Numbered from the stretch's first letter, positions 49,601 to 60,324 are shown. The stretch: DNA of 64,000 nt from Ophthalmolycus amberensis (GCA_024529925.1 JAFEUB010000964.1:337679-401678); one strand, 5' to 3'. Notes: generated by a model not told the origin, from the sequence alone. A program made the numbers and translations.

Positions 49601-52600
49601 AGCACTCAATAACGTCACGTAGACGTAAATACGGCAGCGTCTATTCATTGTTTGTACCGTATGGTTTACACACACACATGTATACACGTAGTTTGGTCCG
49701 GTCTCTATTGATATGAGGTATCGTAGAGCTCGGGGAACCCACAAACCGCCACTATTAATTTGTCCTCCATTGTTGTTTGTGATTCAGCACCGGCAGGAGC
49801 TACGGCACTGATGACGGGAGCAGCAACTCAACGCTGATAGGCTATCGCGCCACAGCGTCACGCGATTATTTCGCAGAAGTTGAAAAATTTCAACTTGCGC
49901 GTTGGCGATTTTGCGGCGTCCAACGCGTCCACCGCGTCCACCGCACTGCAATAACGCGTCCAACGCGCCGCGCCATCGCAAAATCGCGGCGCGCCAGTCT
50001 CATCGCGTCTGTGCATAGACTTTGTATGTAATCTCGACGCGCGTCAAAAAATCAACGCGACCGGTGTGAACGCCCCATTAGAGATAGGGTAAGGAGCTCG
50101 GTCATCAGGAGGGAGCTTGGAGTCGAGCCGCTACTCCTTCGCGTCGAAAGGAGTCAGCTGAGGTGGTTCGGGCATCTACTTAGGATGCCTCCTGGACGCC
50201 TCCCACTGGAGGTTTTCCAGGCACGTCCAACTAGGAAAAGACCCCGGGGAAGACCCAGAACACGCTGGAGGGATTACATCTCCCAGCTGGCCTGGGAACG
50301 CCTCGGGATCCCCCAGAATGAGCTGGAACATGTTGCCGGTGAGAGGGAAGTCTGGGTCAGCCTGCTTGGCCTGCTGACACCTTGACCCGACCCCGGATAA
50401 GCGGAGGAAAATGGATGGATGGATGGAGGTGGCGAGACGGCAAAAATGTTCTATATTTAGAATACAGTTGAACAGATATTGATTTTGTTTTGGTGGGCCT
50501 TTCTTTGAGGTGGCTGAAATACATTTTCCTGCTGCCCCCGTCCACAGCTGTATAATGCTTTGCTTCCGTGAGGTAACTCCTGTCTGCTTCACTGAGCTGG
50601 GAGCGTGCCAACTATCATCTACTGAAGGTAATACACTGATTATGGATAAACACCTCACTCCATCCCATTTCCAAACACCCAAACTAGTCTTAAGTTTCAT
50701 TACGACGAGAAATTAAAAAGTTTATTATGTTGCCGAATACAGTCCTTGATTTGAAATTCATATTGTTTGTTAGTGGAGAAGCAGAACACTTAGTGACACA
50801 ATGATGGTTTCCTGAGTAACAACAGAGCATCTTTTTTAAGTTGTATATCTTACCAGTGACTGCAGTAATGTTGACTCCACTGCTTCTGACGCTCTCAAAC
50901 ACAGAGAAGAGACTGAATGTGTATTTAGTTCCAGCAGTGAGAGATGAGACTGTGTGAGTTACTGGTCCGTCTCCATCTGGTGCAGTGATGTTTATCTCTG
51001 AACCATTAAACTGGAGAATAAAGCTGACATTGGTGTTCACTTTATTCCACTGCAGAGTGATGCTGCTCTCATCTTGTCCTGGTGATCTGAAGCTTCCTGC
51101 GTTCAGAGGAGCTGAGACACAAAAAGAGATGGAAATTAATTTATCAACAAATACATTTCTTTAAAACTGACCTTTGTTCTCTAAGGTTTTTATAGTGGCT
51201 GTCATATTGCATCCCACATGAATGAAATCTGACGCTGAGTATAAGGAACACAAAAAGTGAGACGGACAGTCTGCAACTCCTGAAGTCGGTTTTCCTGTTT
51301 TAATTCTAACACATAGCATTTTTGTTCAGCAAGAGATGTGATCAATAATTTAAAAAAGAATCCAAACAGCAAAAGAGTTTAAAATGTGATCGCTTTACTT
51401 TGTTTAAAAGCACACACTGTCTTTGCTGTGAAGTGGGACATTATATAAGGAAATATAATGACCAACAAATACATGTTAGTTTAACACTGGTGTAGAGCAG
51501 ATGATAGTTTGATAGTGCATAATAATGAAGTCAAGTATCTTACCAGTGACTGCAGCAATGTTGACTCCACTGCTTCTGACGCTCTCAAACACAGAGAAGA
51601 CAGTGAATGTGTATTTAGTTCCAGCAGTGAGAGATGAGACTGTGTGAGTTACTGGTCCGTCTCCATCTGGTGCAGTGATGTTTATCTCTGAACCATTAAA
51701 CTGGAGAATAAAGCTGACATTGGTGTTCACTTTATTCCACTGCAGAGTGATGCTGGTCTCATCTTGTCCTGTTGATCTGAAGCTTCCTGTGTTCAGAGGA
51801 GCTGAGACACAAAAAGAGATGAGAATGAATTTCTCAAAAAAATATGTTAACAAAAACATATTCATGCACCATCTGACCGTTTAAGTTGAAACATTTTCTA
51901 TCCCATTTTTAACAAAACCTAATGGTGGCCATGATCGACAAAATTGCATTCGCAAGAATGTTGTTGAGTCACTTGTCACATTTTAAACCAACTGTATCCA
52001 CATCAGGGAGTGTATTTGATGAGACAGATGTAATGTACCATGAATGAGGAAGTCCAAAAAATTCAAAGCACTCTAAGTTGGATTACTTTGGGAAAAAGAC
52101 GGAGTTTAATGTTTTGGCTACTACAGTACATGATTTGGAATTCATAAACTGTATAAGTAGAGAAGCAGAACATTTAGTGCCACAATGGCAGACATAGCAA
52201 ATACATCTTAGTTTTACACTGTCACACTGAAAATAGCATGATGGTTTACTGAGTTCCAACAGAGCATCTTTTTTAAGTTGTATATCTTACCAGTGACTGC
52301 AGCAATGTTGACTCCACTGCTTCTGACGCTCTCAAACACAGAGAAGAGACTGAATGTGTATTTAGTTCCAGCAGTGAGAGATGAGACTGTGTGAGTTACT
52401 GGTCCGTCTCCATCTGGTGCAGTGATGTTTATCTCTGTACCATTAAACTGGAGAATAAAGCTGACATTGGTGTTCACTTTACTCCACTGCAGAGTGATGC
52501 TGGTCTCATCTTGTCCTGTTGATCTGAAGCTTCCTGTGTTTAGGAGGAGCTGAACACAAAAAGAGATGAGAATGAATTTCTCAAAAAAATATGTTAACAA

Positions 52601-55502
52601 AAACATATTCATGCACCATCTGACCGTTTAAGTTGAAACATTTTCTATCCCATTTTTAACAAAACCTAATGGTGGCCATGATCGACAAAATTGCATTCGC
52701 AAGAATGTTGTTGAGTCACTTGTCACATTTTAAACCAACTGTATCCACATCAGGGAGTGTATTTGATGAGACAGATGTAATGTACCATAACCGAGGAAGT
52801 CCAAAAAATTCAAAGCACTCTAAGTTGGATTACTTTGGGAAAAAGACGGAGTTTAATGTTTTGGCTAATACAGTACATGATTTGATATTCATAAACTGTA
52901 TAAGTAGAGAAGCAGAACATTTAGTGCCACAATGGCAGACATAGCAAATACATCTTAGTTTTACACTGTCACACTGAAAATAACGTGATGGTTTACTGAG
53001 CTACAACAGAGCATCTTTTTTAAGTCGTATATCTTACCAGTGACTGCAGCAATGTTGACTCCACTGCTTCTGACGCTCTCAAACACAGAGAAGAGACTGA
53101 ATGTGTATTTAGTTCCAGCAGTGAGAGATGAGACTGTGTGAGTTACTGGTCCGTCTCCATCTGGTGCAGTGATGTTTATCTCTGTACCATTAAACTGGAG
53201 AATAAAGCTGACATTGGTGTTCACTTTACTCCACTGCAGAGTGATGCTGGTCTCATCTTGTCCTGTTGATCTGAAGCTTCCTGTGTTTGGAGGAGCTGAG
53301 ACACAAAAAGAGATGGAAATTAATTTATCAACAAATACATTTCTTTAAAACTGACCTTTGTTCTCTAAGGTTTTTATAGTGGCTGTCATTTTGCATCCCA
53401 CATGAATGAAATCTGACGCTGAGTATAAGGAACACAAAAAGTGAGACGGACAGTCTGCAACTCCTGAAGTCAGTTTTCCTGTTTTAATTCTAACACATAG
53501 CATTTTTGTTCAGCAAGAGATGTGATCAATAATTTAAAAAAGAATCCAAACAGCAAAAGAGTTTAAAATGTGATCGCTTTACTTTGTTTAAAAGCACACA
53601 CTGTCTTTGCTGTGAAGTGGGACATTATATAAGGAAATATAATGACCAACAAATACATGTTAGTTTAACACTGGTGTAGAGCAGATGATGGTTTGATAGT
53701 GCATAATAATGAAGTCAAGTATCGTACCAGTGACTGCAGTAATGTTGACTCCACTGCTTCTGACGCTCTCAAACACAGAGAAGAGAGTGAATGTGTATTT
53801 AGTTCCAGCAGTGAGAGATGAGACTGTGTGAGTTACTGGTCCGTCTCCATCTGGTGCAGTGATGTTTATCTCTGAACCATTAAACTGGAGAATAAAGCTG
53901 ACATTGGTGTTCACTTTATTCCACTGCAGAGTGATGCTGGTCTCATCTTGTCCTGTTGATCTGAAGCTTTCTGTGTTTGGAGGAGCTGAGACGGAAGAAA
54001 AGATGGAAAGAATGATTCAAAAATGTCCGTTAATAAAAAGATATTCATGCACCATCTGGCTGTTTAAGTTGCTCCATTTGTATTCCATTTTTAACAAAAC
54101 ACAATGGTCGTTATGATGGACACAATTATGATGGACACAATTATTCAAGATAAATGTTTGCATTGAAAAGAATGTTGTTTTGTTAGATGTCACATTTCAC
54201 ACTTAACCAAATCACGTTGTGTATTTGACCAGACAGATGTAGTGAACAGTTAATGAAGAACTCAAAAATTCAAAGCACTCTAAGTTGGATTACTTTGGGA
54301 AAAAGACGGAGTTTAATGTTTTGGCTAATACAGTACATGATTTGATATTCATAAACTGTATAAGTAGAGAAGCAGGACATTTAGTGCCACAATGGCAGAC
54401 ATAGCAAATACATCTTAGTTTTACACTGTCACAATGAAAATAACGTGATGGTTTACTGAGCTACAACAGAGCATCTTTTTTAAGTCGTATATCTTACCAG
54501 TGACTGCAGCAATGTTGACTCCACTGCTTCTGACGCTCTCAAACACAGAGAAGAGAGTGAATGTGTATTTAGTTCCAGCAGTGAGAGATGAGACTGTGTG
54601 AGTTACTGGTCCGTCTCCATCTGGTGCAGTGATGTTTATCTCTGAACCATTAAACTGGAGAATAAAGCTGACATTGGTGTTCACTTTATTCCACTGCAGA
54701 GTGATGCTGGTCTCATCTTGTCCTGTTGATCTGAAGCTTCCTGTGTTCAGAGGAGCTGAGACACAAAAAGAGATGAGAATGAATTTCTCAAAAAAATATG
54801 TTAACAAAAACATATTCATGCACCATCTGACCGTTTAAGTTGAAACATTTTGTATCCCATTTTTAAAATAACCTAATGGTGGCCATGATCGACAAAATTG
54901 CATTCGCAAGAATGTTGTTGAGTCATTTGTCACATTTTAAACCAACTGTATCCACATCAGGGAGTGTATTTGATGAGACAGATGTAATGTACCATGAATG
55001 AGGAAGTCCAAAAAATTCAAAGCACTCTAAGTTGGATTACTTTGGGAAAAAGACGGAGTTTAATGTTTTGGCTAATACAGTACATGATTTGGAATTCATA
55101 AACTGTATAAGTAGAGAAGCAGAACATTTAGTGCCACAATGGCAGACATAGCAAATACATTTTAGTTTTACACTGTCACACTGAAAATAGCATGATGGTT
55201 TACTGAGTTCCAACAGAGCATCTTTTTTATGTTGTATATCTTACCAGTGACTGCAGCAATGTTGACTCCACTGCTTCTGACGCTCTCAAACACAGAGAAG
55301 AGACTGAATGTGTATTTAGTTCCAGCAGTGAGAGATGAGACTGTGTGAGTTACTGGTCCGTCTCCATCTGGTGCAGTGATGTTTATCTCTGTACCATTAA
55401 ACTGGAGAATAAAGCTGACATTGGTGTTCACTTTATTCCACTGCAGAGTGATGCTGGTCTCATCTTGTCCTGTTGATCTGAAGCTTCCTGCGTTCAGAGG
55501 AG
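43596..55502 (-). CDS. Tandem fibronectin type III protein (receptor-phosphatase-like), 3' part
   Basis: Nine FN3 exons (44808-55502), each in phase 1 on both sides, then 43796-43875 and the last exon 43596-43658 (stop TGA). The FN3 repeat, read from any copy, begins APxNTGSFRSTGQDETSITL, contains VNTNVSFILQFNGSEINI, and ends SSGVNITAVTG, with several N-glycosylation sequons. It resembles fish models named receptor-type tyrosine phosphatase H/eta-like, but no phosphatase or transmembrane exon is present here. The C-terminal piece (YVVGLNMRIESSVQLSDLDM, then FFKRYGLSPQLSVKILSVEP) looks like a SEA-type tail, so the product may be secreted or extracellular. The 5' end is missing; upstream of 55502 lie a LINE and the duplication junction. 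One FN3 copy has a frame-breaking base. Function not claimed. Confidence 0.6.
43796..43875 (-). CDS. FN3 gene, penultimate coding exon
   Basis: Eighty nucleotides, phase 1 in and phase 0 out, encoding YVVGLNMRIESSVQLSDLDM and then QDLLME. It follows a TGTCAACAG acceptor and ends at GAG|GTGAGA. Confidence 0.55.
43890..44790. other. Intron between the C-terminal exons and the FN3 array
   Basis: AT-rich. The only hint of coding is a possible 6-nt micro-exon (GGCCTT) on the minus strand near 44303-44308, followed by GTAAGT and preceded by a pyrimidine tract with AAAAG. Confidence 0.4.
44808..45065 (-). CDS. FN3 exon 1 of 9 (counting from the 3' end)
   Basis: 258 nt, phase 1-1, beginning APPNTGSF. 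Full FN3 domain with the NITAVT end and donor CACTG|GTAAGA. Confidence 0.8.
45550..45807 (-). CDS. FN3 exon 2 of 9
   Basis: 258 nt, phase 1-1, beginning APLNAGSF, with the NIAAVT end. Its upstream intron holds the LINE at 45939-50426. Confidence 0.8.
45927..45938. repeat. LINE left target-site duplication (candidate)
   Basis: AGGTGGAGAGAC, matching AGGTGGCGAGAC at 50427-50438 with one mismatch. Confidence 0.55.
46849..48952 (+). pseudogene. LINE endonuclease/reverse transcriptase open frame, interrupted by MITE
   Basis: An open frame of about 700 codons covering the end of the endonuclease domain and the whole reverse-transcriptase core. The MITE at 48953 cuts it. The remaining C-terminal part resumes at 50081 (RDRVRSSVIRRELGVEPL, ending WVSLLGLLTP at 50385). 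The upstream endonuclease portion (46520-46845) is in another frame because of a single missing base near 46842. Confidence 0.85.
48953..50077. mobile_element. Harbinger-like MITE (1125 bp) nested in LINE
   Basis: Terminal inverted repeats at 48957-48990 and 50040-50073 are 34-nt perfect complements and contain GCGTTCACACCGGTCGCG. The insertion duplicated TTA (48950-48952 and 50078-50080); removing the element restores the LINE frame across AGCCTTAGAGATAG. A 3-bp TTA duplication is typical of PIF/Harbinger elements. No transposase is encoded. Subterminal GCGTCCAACGCG motifs repeat at both ends. Confidence 0.85.
49366..49545. repeat. Three 58-bp tandem repeats inside the MITE
   Basis: Units begin CCGACAAAAAGGGACTCCG at 49366, 49424 and 49482, with a period of exactly 58. 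The third unit has a short insertion (GTAGGCTACTTG in place of GTACTTG). Confidence 0.9.
50427..50438. repeat. LINE right target-site duplication (candidate)
   Basis: AGGTGGCGAGAC immediately after the ATGG tail, paired with 45927-45938. Confidence 0.55.
50854..51111 (-). CDS. FN3 exon 3 of 9
   Basis: 258 nt, phase 1-1, beginning APLNAGSF, with the NITAVT end. One change, DESS for DETS. Confidence 0.8.
51544..51801 (-). CDS. FN3 exon 4 of 9
   Basis: 258 nt, phase 1-1, beginning APLNTGSF, with FTVFSVF in place of FSLFSVF. Confidence 0.8.
52291..52549 (-). pseudogene. FN3 exon 5 of 9, 259 nt, frame broken near its acceptor
   Basis: One base longer than all its sisters. The acceptor side reads CTCCTCCTAAACACAGG where the related copies read CTCCTCCAAACACAGG. 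Use of the normal acceptor would shift the frame. The rest is a normal FN3 with WSK and NGTEI variants. Confidence 0.7.
53038..53295 (-). CDS. FN3 exon 6 of 9
   Basis: 258 nt, phase 1-1, beginning APPNTGSF, with WSK and NGTEI variants shared with exon 5. Confidence 0.8.
53728..53985 (-). CDS. FN3 exon 7 of 9
   Basis: 258 nt, phase 1-1, beginning APPNTESF, with the NITAVT end. The donor is GTACGA rather than GTAAGA. Confidence 0.8.
54498..54755 (-). CDS. FN3 exon 8 of 9
   Basis: 258 nt, phase 1-1, beginning APLNTGSF, with the NIAAVT end. In position it corresponds to exon 1, being the 3' member of an exon pair next to a LINE. Confidence 0.8.
55245..55502 (-). CDS. FN3 exon 9 of 9 (5'-most in the window)
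   Basis: 258 nt, phase 1-1, beginning APLNAGSF, with the NGTEI variant. The sequence just upstream is identical to that upstream of exon 2, including the LINE insertion point. No further FN3 exon is seen to the right. Confidence 0.8.
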
Positions 55503-55633
55503 CTGAGAAAGAAAAAGAGCATTGAAGGATTTTATGAACTCACACAATCTGGGTGTTAAAATAATTAATTCTGCATCACATGAAATTGAATGCCAACAAA
55601 TAAAGAACAAAAAAGTGCAACAGGTGGAGAGAC

Positions 55634-57457
55634 CTCCGCGAATCTCCACCTTAACGTGGTGGAGGAGTTTGAGTGGCTCAGTGATCCTGGGAGCTATGTT
55701 GTCCGGGGCATTAGCCCCTGGTAGGGTCTCCCAAGGCAAACAGGTTTCAGGGGAGAGCCCAGAGTAAGAGCGGTTCAAAACGACCCCTATGATGAGCAGC
55801 CCACGGACTTCAGCCACCTCGCCCGGACCAGGGAAACCGGGGCACCCTCCCGGAGCCACACCCAGGAGGGGAGCTCGTAGGCGAGCGTCTGGTGGCCGGG
55901 CCTTCGCCCATGGGTTCCAGTCGGGCTGAGCCCGAAGAAACAGCATGGTGCAGCCACCCTGTGGACCCACCACCCGCAGGGACAAGCATCGTGGTCGGGT
56001 GCAATGCAGACCGGGCGGCAGGTCGGGCGGGAGTCCTGGGCATGCCGATCACAGGCGGCATAGACTAGCTCTAGGGACGTGGAACGTCACCTCGCTAGCG
56101 GGGAAAGAGCCAGAGCTGGTGCAGGATGTGGAGCGATACTAGCTAGATATAGTTGGACTCACCTCCACACACAGCACTGGCTCTGGAACCAAGCTCCTGG
56201 AGAGGGGTTGGACTTTGTCCTTTTCCGGAGTTGCCCAGGGTGAGAGGCGCCGGGTGGGAGTGGCGATACTCACGAGCCCCCGGCTGAGCGGCGCTGTGTT
56301 GGAGTTCTCCCCGGAGAACGAGAGGGTCCCCTCCATGCGCCTACGGGTTGCGGGGAGCAAGGCTCTGACTGTGGTTTGTGCTTATGCACCAAACAGCAGT
56401 TCGGAGTATCCGGCCTTCTTGGAGTTGGTGGGAGGGGTCCTGGAAAGGGCGCCGCCTACCGACTCCATAGTTCTCCTGGGGGACTTCAACGCTCACGTGG
56501 GCAATAACGGAGAAACCTGGCGGGGGGTGATTGGAGGAACGGCTTGCCCGATCTGAACCCGAATGGTGTTTCGTTATTTGACTTCTGTGCTTGCCACGGT
56601 TTGGCCATAACGAACACCATGTTCGCACATAAGGTGGCTCATAAGTGTACCTGGTACAAGAACACCTTAGGCCGGAGATCAATGATCGACTTTGTAATCG
56701 TATCATTTGATTTCCGGCCGTATGTCTTGGACACTCGGGTGAAGAGAGGAGCAGAGCTGTCAACTGATCACCACCTGGTGGTGAGTTGGATCAGATGGCA
56801 GGGGAACCGGTTGGAAAGACCCGGCAAGCCCAAACATATAGTGAGGGTGAACTGGGAACGTCTGGCGGAGGATCCTGTCTGGGAGGTCTTTAACTCCCAC
56901 CTCCGGAAGAACTTCTCACACATCCCGAGGGAGGTTGGGGACATGGAATCCGAATGGACCATGTTCAAAGCCTCTATTGTGGACGCGGCCGATAGGAGCT
57001 GTGGCCGGAAGGTCATCGGTGCCTTTCGTGGTGGCAACCCGAGAACCCAGTGGTGGACACCGGAGGTGAGGGAAGCCGTCAAGCTGAAGAAGGAGACCTT
57101 CAAGGCCTGGTTGGCCCAGGGGTCTCCTGAAGCAGCTGACAGGTACCGGCAGGCCAGAAGGGCTGCAGCTGCGGTGGTCGTGAATGCTAAAACTCGGGCA
57201 TGGGAGGAGTTCGGGGAGGCCATGGAGAAGGACTTTCAGTTGGCCTCAAGGAGGTTCTGGCAAACCATCCGACGGCTCAGGAAGGGAAAGCAGGGCTTAC
57301 CCCAGGCTGTTCTCAGCAGGGGGGGAACTGCTGACCCGGACGGGAGACATCGTCGGGCGGTGGAAAGAGCACTTTGAGGAACTCCTAAACCCGACCAACA
57401 TGTCCTCTGCAGAGGAGGCAGCGCCTGAGGACCTAGGGGGAGGCTCACCCATATCCC
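55634..57457 (+). mobile_element. Decayed LINE copy 2, truncated at the duplication junction
   Basis: Matches 45939-47764 at an offset of 9695 with only scattered differences. It shares the TAG stop and the one-base loss in the endonuclease region, and the same flanking FN3 intron sequence. So it is the same insertion duplicated, not a second transposition. A G run near 57318 is two bases shorter than in copy 1, closing the frame at 57377. The element stops abruptly after ATATCCC. Confidence 0.92.
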
Positions 57458-57562
57458 GGATAGAGGAGAAAGAAAGAGTCAGGTAGCAGAATGAAAGTTG
57501 GACAATGATATGATCAGAGGTTAGAAAACATCTGCTCAGTGTTCTGAACATCACACACGTAC

Positions 57563-58954
57563 AATCTCTCCATCTCTGCCCTGGTGTCTTCCAACGTGGG
57601 GCCGTAGCAGGGCGGGGCAGTCTGGGCTGCCCTCCTGACTCCGCCCTCCACTTCCATACATTTACCTGACACGTGAGAGAAGAAGAAGAGAGGGGGGAAG
57701 GTCAGAGATGGAAGAGGAAACAGTAGTTACCCTGGCTTACAATCATGTAAAACATACACACCTTTACTGAACTTGTAGGGCGTGCGTCCCCCGAGGTCCA
57801 TAAAGTGCTGCTTGGCCAGGCTGAGTTTGTTCTGCAGCAACCCTTTTTGGTTCTCCAGCATAGCCACACGGGCTTCCAGCTCCTGTATGGTGTCCTCCAT
57901 GTCCCTCTCCTTCACACAATTGGATCCAGGACGGAGTTGGCGGAGACGCATCAGTCTGGTAGACATCCTTAGTCAAGGAAGAGGAGGGCAAATCAGGGGG
58001 ACTTAGGGGGAATTGGGGGACTTAGGGGACTTGTCTTTATCATATATATCTTGAAATCACATCCTAGGGCCACAACAGAGACGATTGTAACAGCTACTGT
58101 GGGACAGCACAGTGATGTGCCCTATTCCGCCAAAGTGTCTTGTGTTAGGTACAGTCAGCGTCAATGTTTCTGTTACCTGTGTAGCCTCATCTCCTGTGTA
58201 CGAGTGTGTTGTCTTAGCACACTGTTTTCCTCTTGCAGTCTGAGACACAAGTCCTCCAGGTGCTCTCTGGGAAACCGAAACAGGCGCTGAGGATCTGCTG
58301 GAGAGAGAGCGAGGTAGCCAACATTTTGCACGTTTATTAAAATGTGCTTTTGATTGAAAGTCTGAAAATCTGAGTTGGATGAACTGAAAGGGTGAATTTT
58401 ATAGAGTGGTTTTACCTTTTGTCTTCGTGGCATGATGCTTCTTCCATGTCTTCACATCACGTAGAGTATCTGGAGAAAACATACAGATTTATTCAAGACC
58501 GTCTATATGTATTATTTACACAAATATAAAGAAATGCACTTCTGTTGCAGAATTCCCACGGACCTTTGAGTCAATGAATTCCCTCAACCCCTAAACTTCA
58601 CTTTTATAACTAAATACCCAACTTAACCTTAACTTAAACTAATTTGCTCTGTTGCTCTATGGTAACACTGTCACATTATTCATGTTGAGTGATACTAAAA
58701 TGAGACCAGCTTTGTTTTTGTTTTCAACATTGGCAGAAAAAAACGTCATATTTATGATGTTAAACCCTTCCCGTTTATGCTGGAAATATATGCCATGGCT
58801 TGAGGATATTACAAGTTATAGCACAGCAGAGCAAATAAATATATAGTTTATCATACTGCCAAAGGACTACACACAAACCTGGGGCAGTTGGCATCAGTCC
58901 CGACTTCATCAGTCCCACATCTCTGACTGGGAGGTCCTCGGCTGTCTCGTCCAT
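57563..58954 (-). pseudogene. rpgrip1: rpgrip1 5' partial duplicate (coding exons 1-5)
   Basis: Exons 58879-58954 (ATG), 58416-58469, 58177-58297, 57762-57967 and 57563-57665, all with intact splice sites and frames. The sixth exon is absent because the duplication begins between exons 5 and 6. Exon 1 differs from copy 1 by one amino acid (Arg to Lys in GLMRSGLM). With its downstream exons missing, it can encode only the N-terminal coiled-coil start unless it splices into something else. An assembly duplication is a serious alternative. Confidence 0.85.
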
Positions 58955-60324
58955 CACTGGCGACTTCACACCTCTCCACTCAGCTCTGGCCTTTGAAACG
59001 TCACACCAGTAAACTTGTCATAATGATATCCACTGCTGGTTCGCTGGCCTCCATCCATATGAAAGGTTCTGAGGACTCTGTAATGTTTTACAGACACCAA
59101 AATTCAATATTCTGACCATAACTTGTCACATTTACATTTGTGTAAATTTAGGAGCTTGAAAAAAAGGATTTCTTTCCTAGTATTTCAAGCAATGTGGGGC
59201 TAAACAAGATCCATATTGGAGGCAGTGCTTTCTATTACACAAATACAGATCCACTTAATCCCAGTTAATGGCAAAAGGCAGAAAATTAAGGTCTGTGTAT
59301 TTTCTCAGTTGCAGATATACTTTTCTTCAGTGAAAAACACTCTGCTCATCTGCTCAAGCCTGGATAAGTTGTCATCCCCAAGCTTCCCTGTTATTTTTCA
59401 ATTAAGTCATCAGCAAAATATGGCAATTCCTAAACGTGTTTGCCGTTTTAATCTACATTGCTGCACAATTAGTGATAAATGCCAGGGATCCTACTGGTAG
59501 GACATTGGTTTACATTTTGATATTCCTTCCTACAGTAACCGACATCAACATAGAAAACTATATTAACATGCTATTTGACTTACCCTTGTCTGTCGACCAT
59601 CCAAAGAGGTTTATAAGGCGTGTTCTTGCTTCAGTATGGACTAAAGTGAAACATGTAAGCTCTCATGAGTCTCCGCCCTGTGCTTGAATGATAGCGGTTT
59701 TAATCCCTCTTCATCTCATATTCCTTCCCCGACACCTTTTAGCTCTCTCTTTGTATATTTCCTAATTCTTTAAGGAAGTCACCAGAGTGTTAAATAATTA
59801 CTTGCAATCACTGTGTTTGTGTGCATGCATTTAGTTCCGCGACATACCTGTGAGTGTGCAGTACTCTGTGTGTGCATAATGCCTCCACCAAGGGCTAAAT
59901 CCTGAGACTGTCTCAGCGCTCCATCTGCCTTGAGGCTAATCCTATCCATGTCCTAATCTGATTAGCAGTTGTCAAACTGTACAATCTAAGAGGTGTTCTG
60001 GAGTCAGTTGTGTGGTTGGTCTGTGATGACGGAGCATGGTTATTATTGGAGTGAGGCAGGTCTAAGATCTGTACTGAGCACAGATGAAGGGATGAAGAAA
60101 GAAGAGGAGGAGAGGTAAGCATATAACAGATACATCAGTTTATTGGGGGAGTGGGGCAAGTCAGAATGGTTATGTATGATCCATATGTGAAAGTTATTGT
60201 TGTCAACTGAACACAAATTCTCTCATTTAAAAAAAAAGTGTTCACATCAACAGAGAGAACAGTTTTATACTTTTTGAAATAAAACACCATGACATATAAA
60301 CAGACAGTAAATATACATTTCACA

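Larger units (their letters stand above)
45939..50426 (+). mobile_element. Decayed non-LTR retrotransposon (LINE) copy 1, with nested MITE
   Basis: About 3.36 kb of LINE once the nested 1.1-kb MITE is subtracted. The endonuclease part is recognisable by GTWNVTSL (near 46382), GDFNAHVG (near 46790) and STDHHLVV (near 47070). Reverse-transcriptase blocks follow: FRPGRGTVDQL, VDLEKAFDRV, LRQGCPLSP and LLFADDVVVL (FADD at 48484-48495). The 3' end is GGATAAGCGGAGGAAAATGG with ATGG repeats. Candidate 12-bp target duplications flank it. It is dead: there is a TAG stop near 46445, a one-base loss near 46842 and the MITE insertion. The clade is probably L2/CR1- or RTE-like, not settled. It lies in an FN3-gene intron, antisense to the gene. 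Confidence 0.9.

Noticed and set aside
53859..54116. Recurrent plus-strand frame (MMFISEPLNWRIKL...) in the FN3 array
   Set aside because: It is the reverse strand of the FN3 exons and repeats only because they do.
44808..55502. CRISPR-like or satellite interpretation of the regular repeats
   Set aside because: The repeats are 258-nt coding exons with splice sites and longer introns; the genome is clearly vertebrate.
57184..57486. 100-codon plus-strand frame spanning LINE and rpgrip1 intron sequence
   Set aside because: Created by the junction and a homopolymer difference; not a conserved protein.
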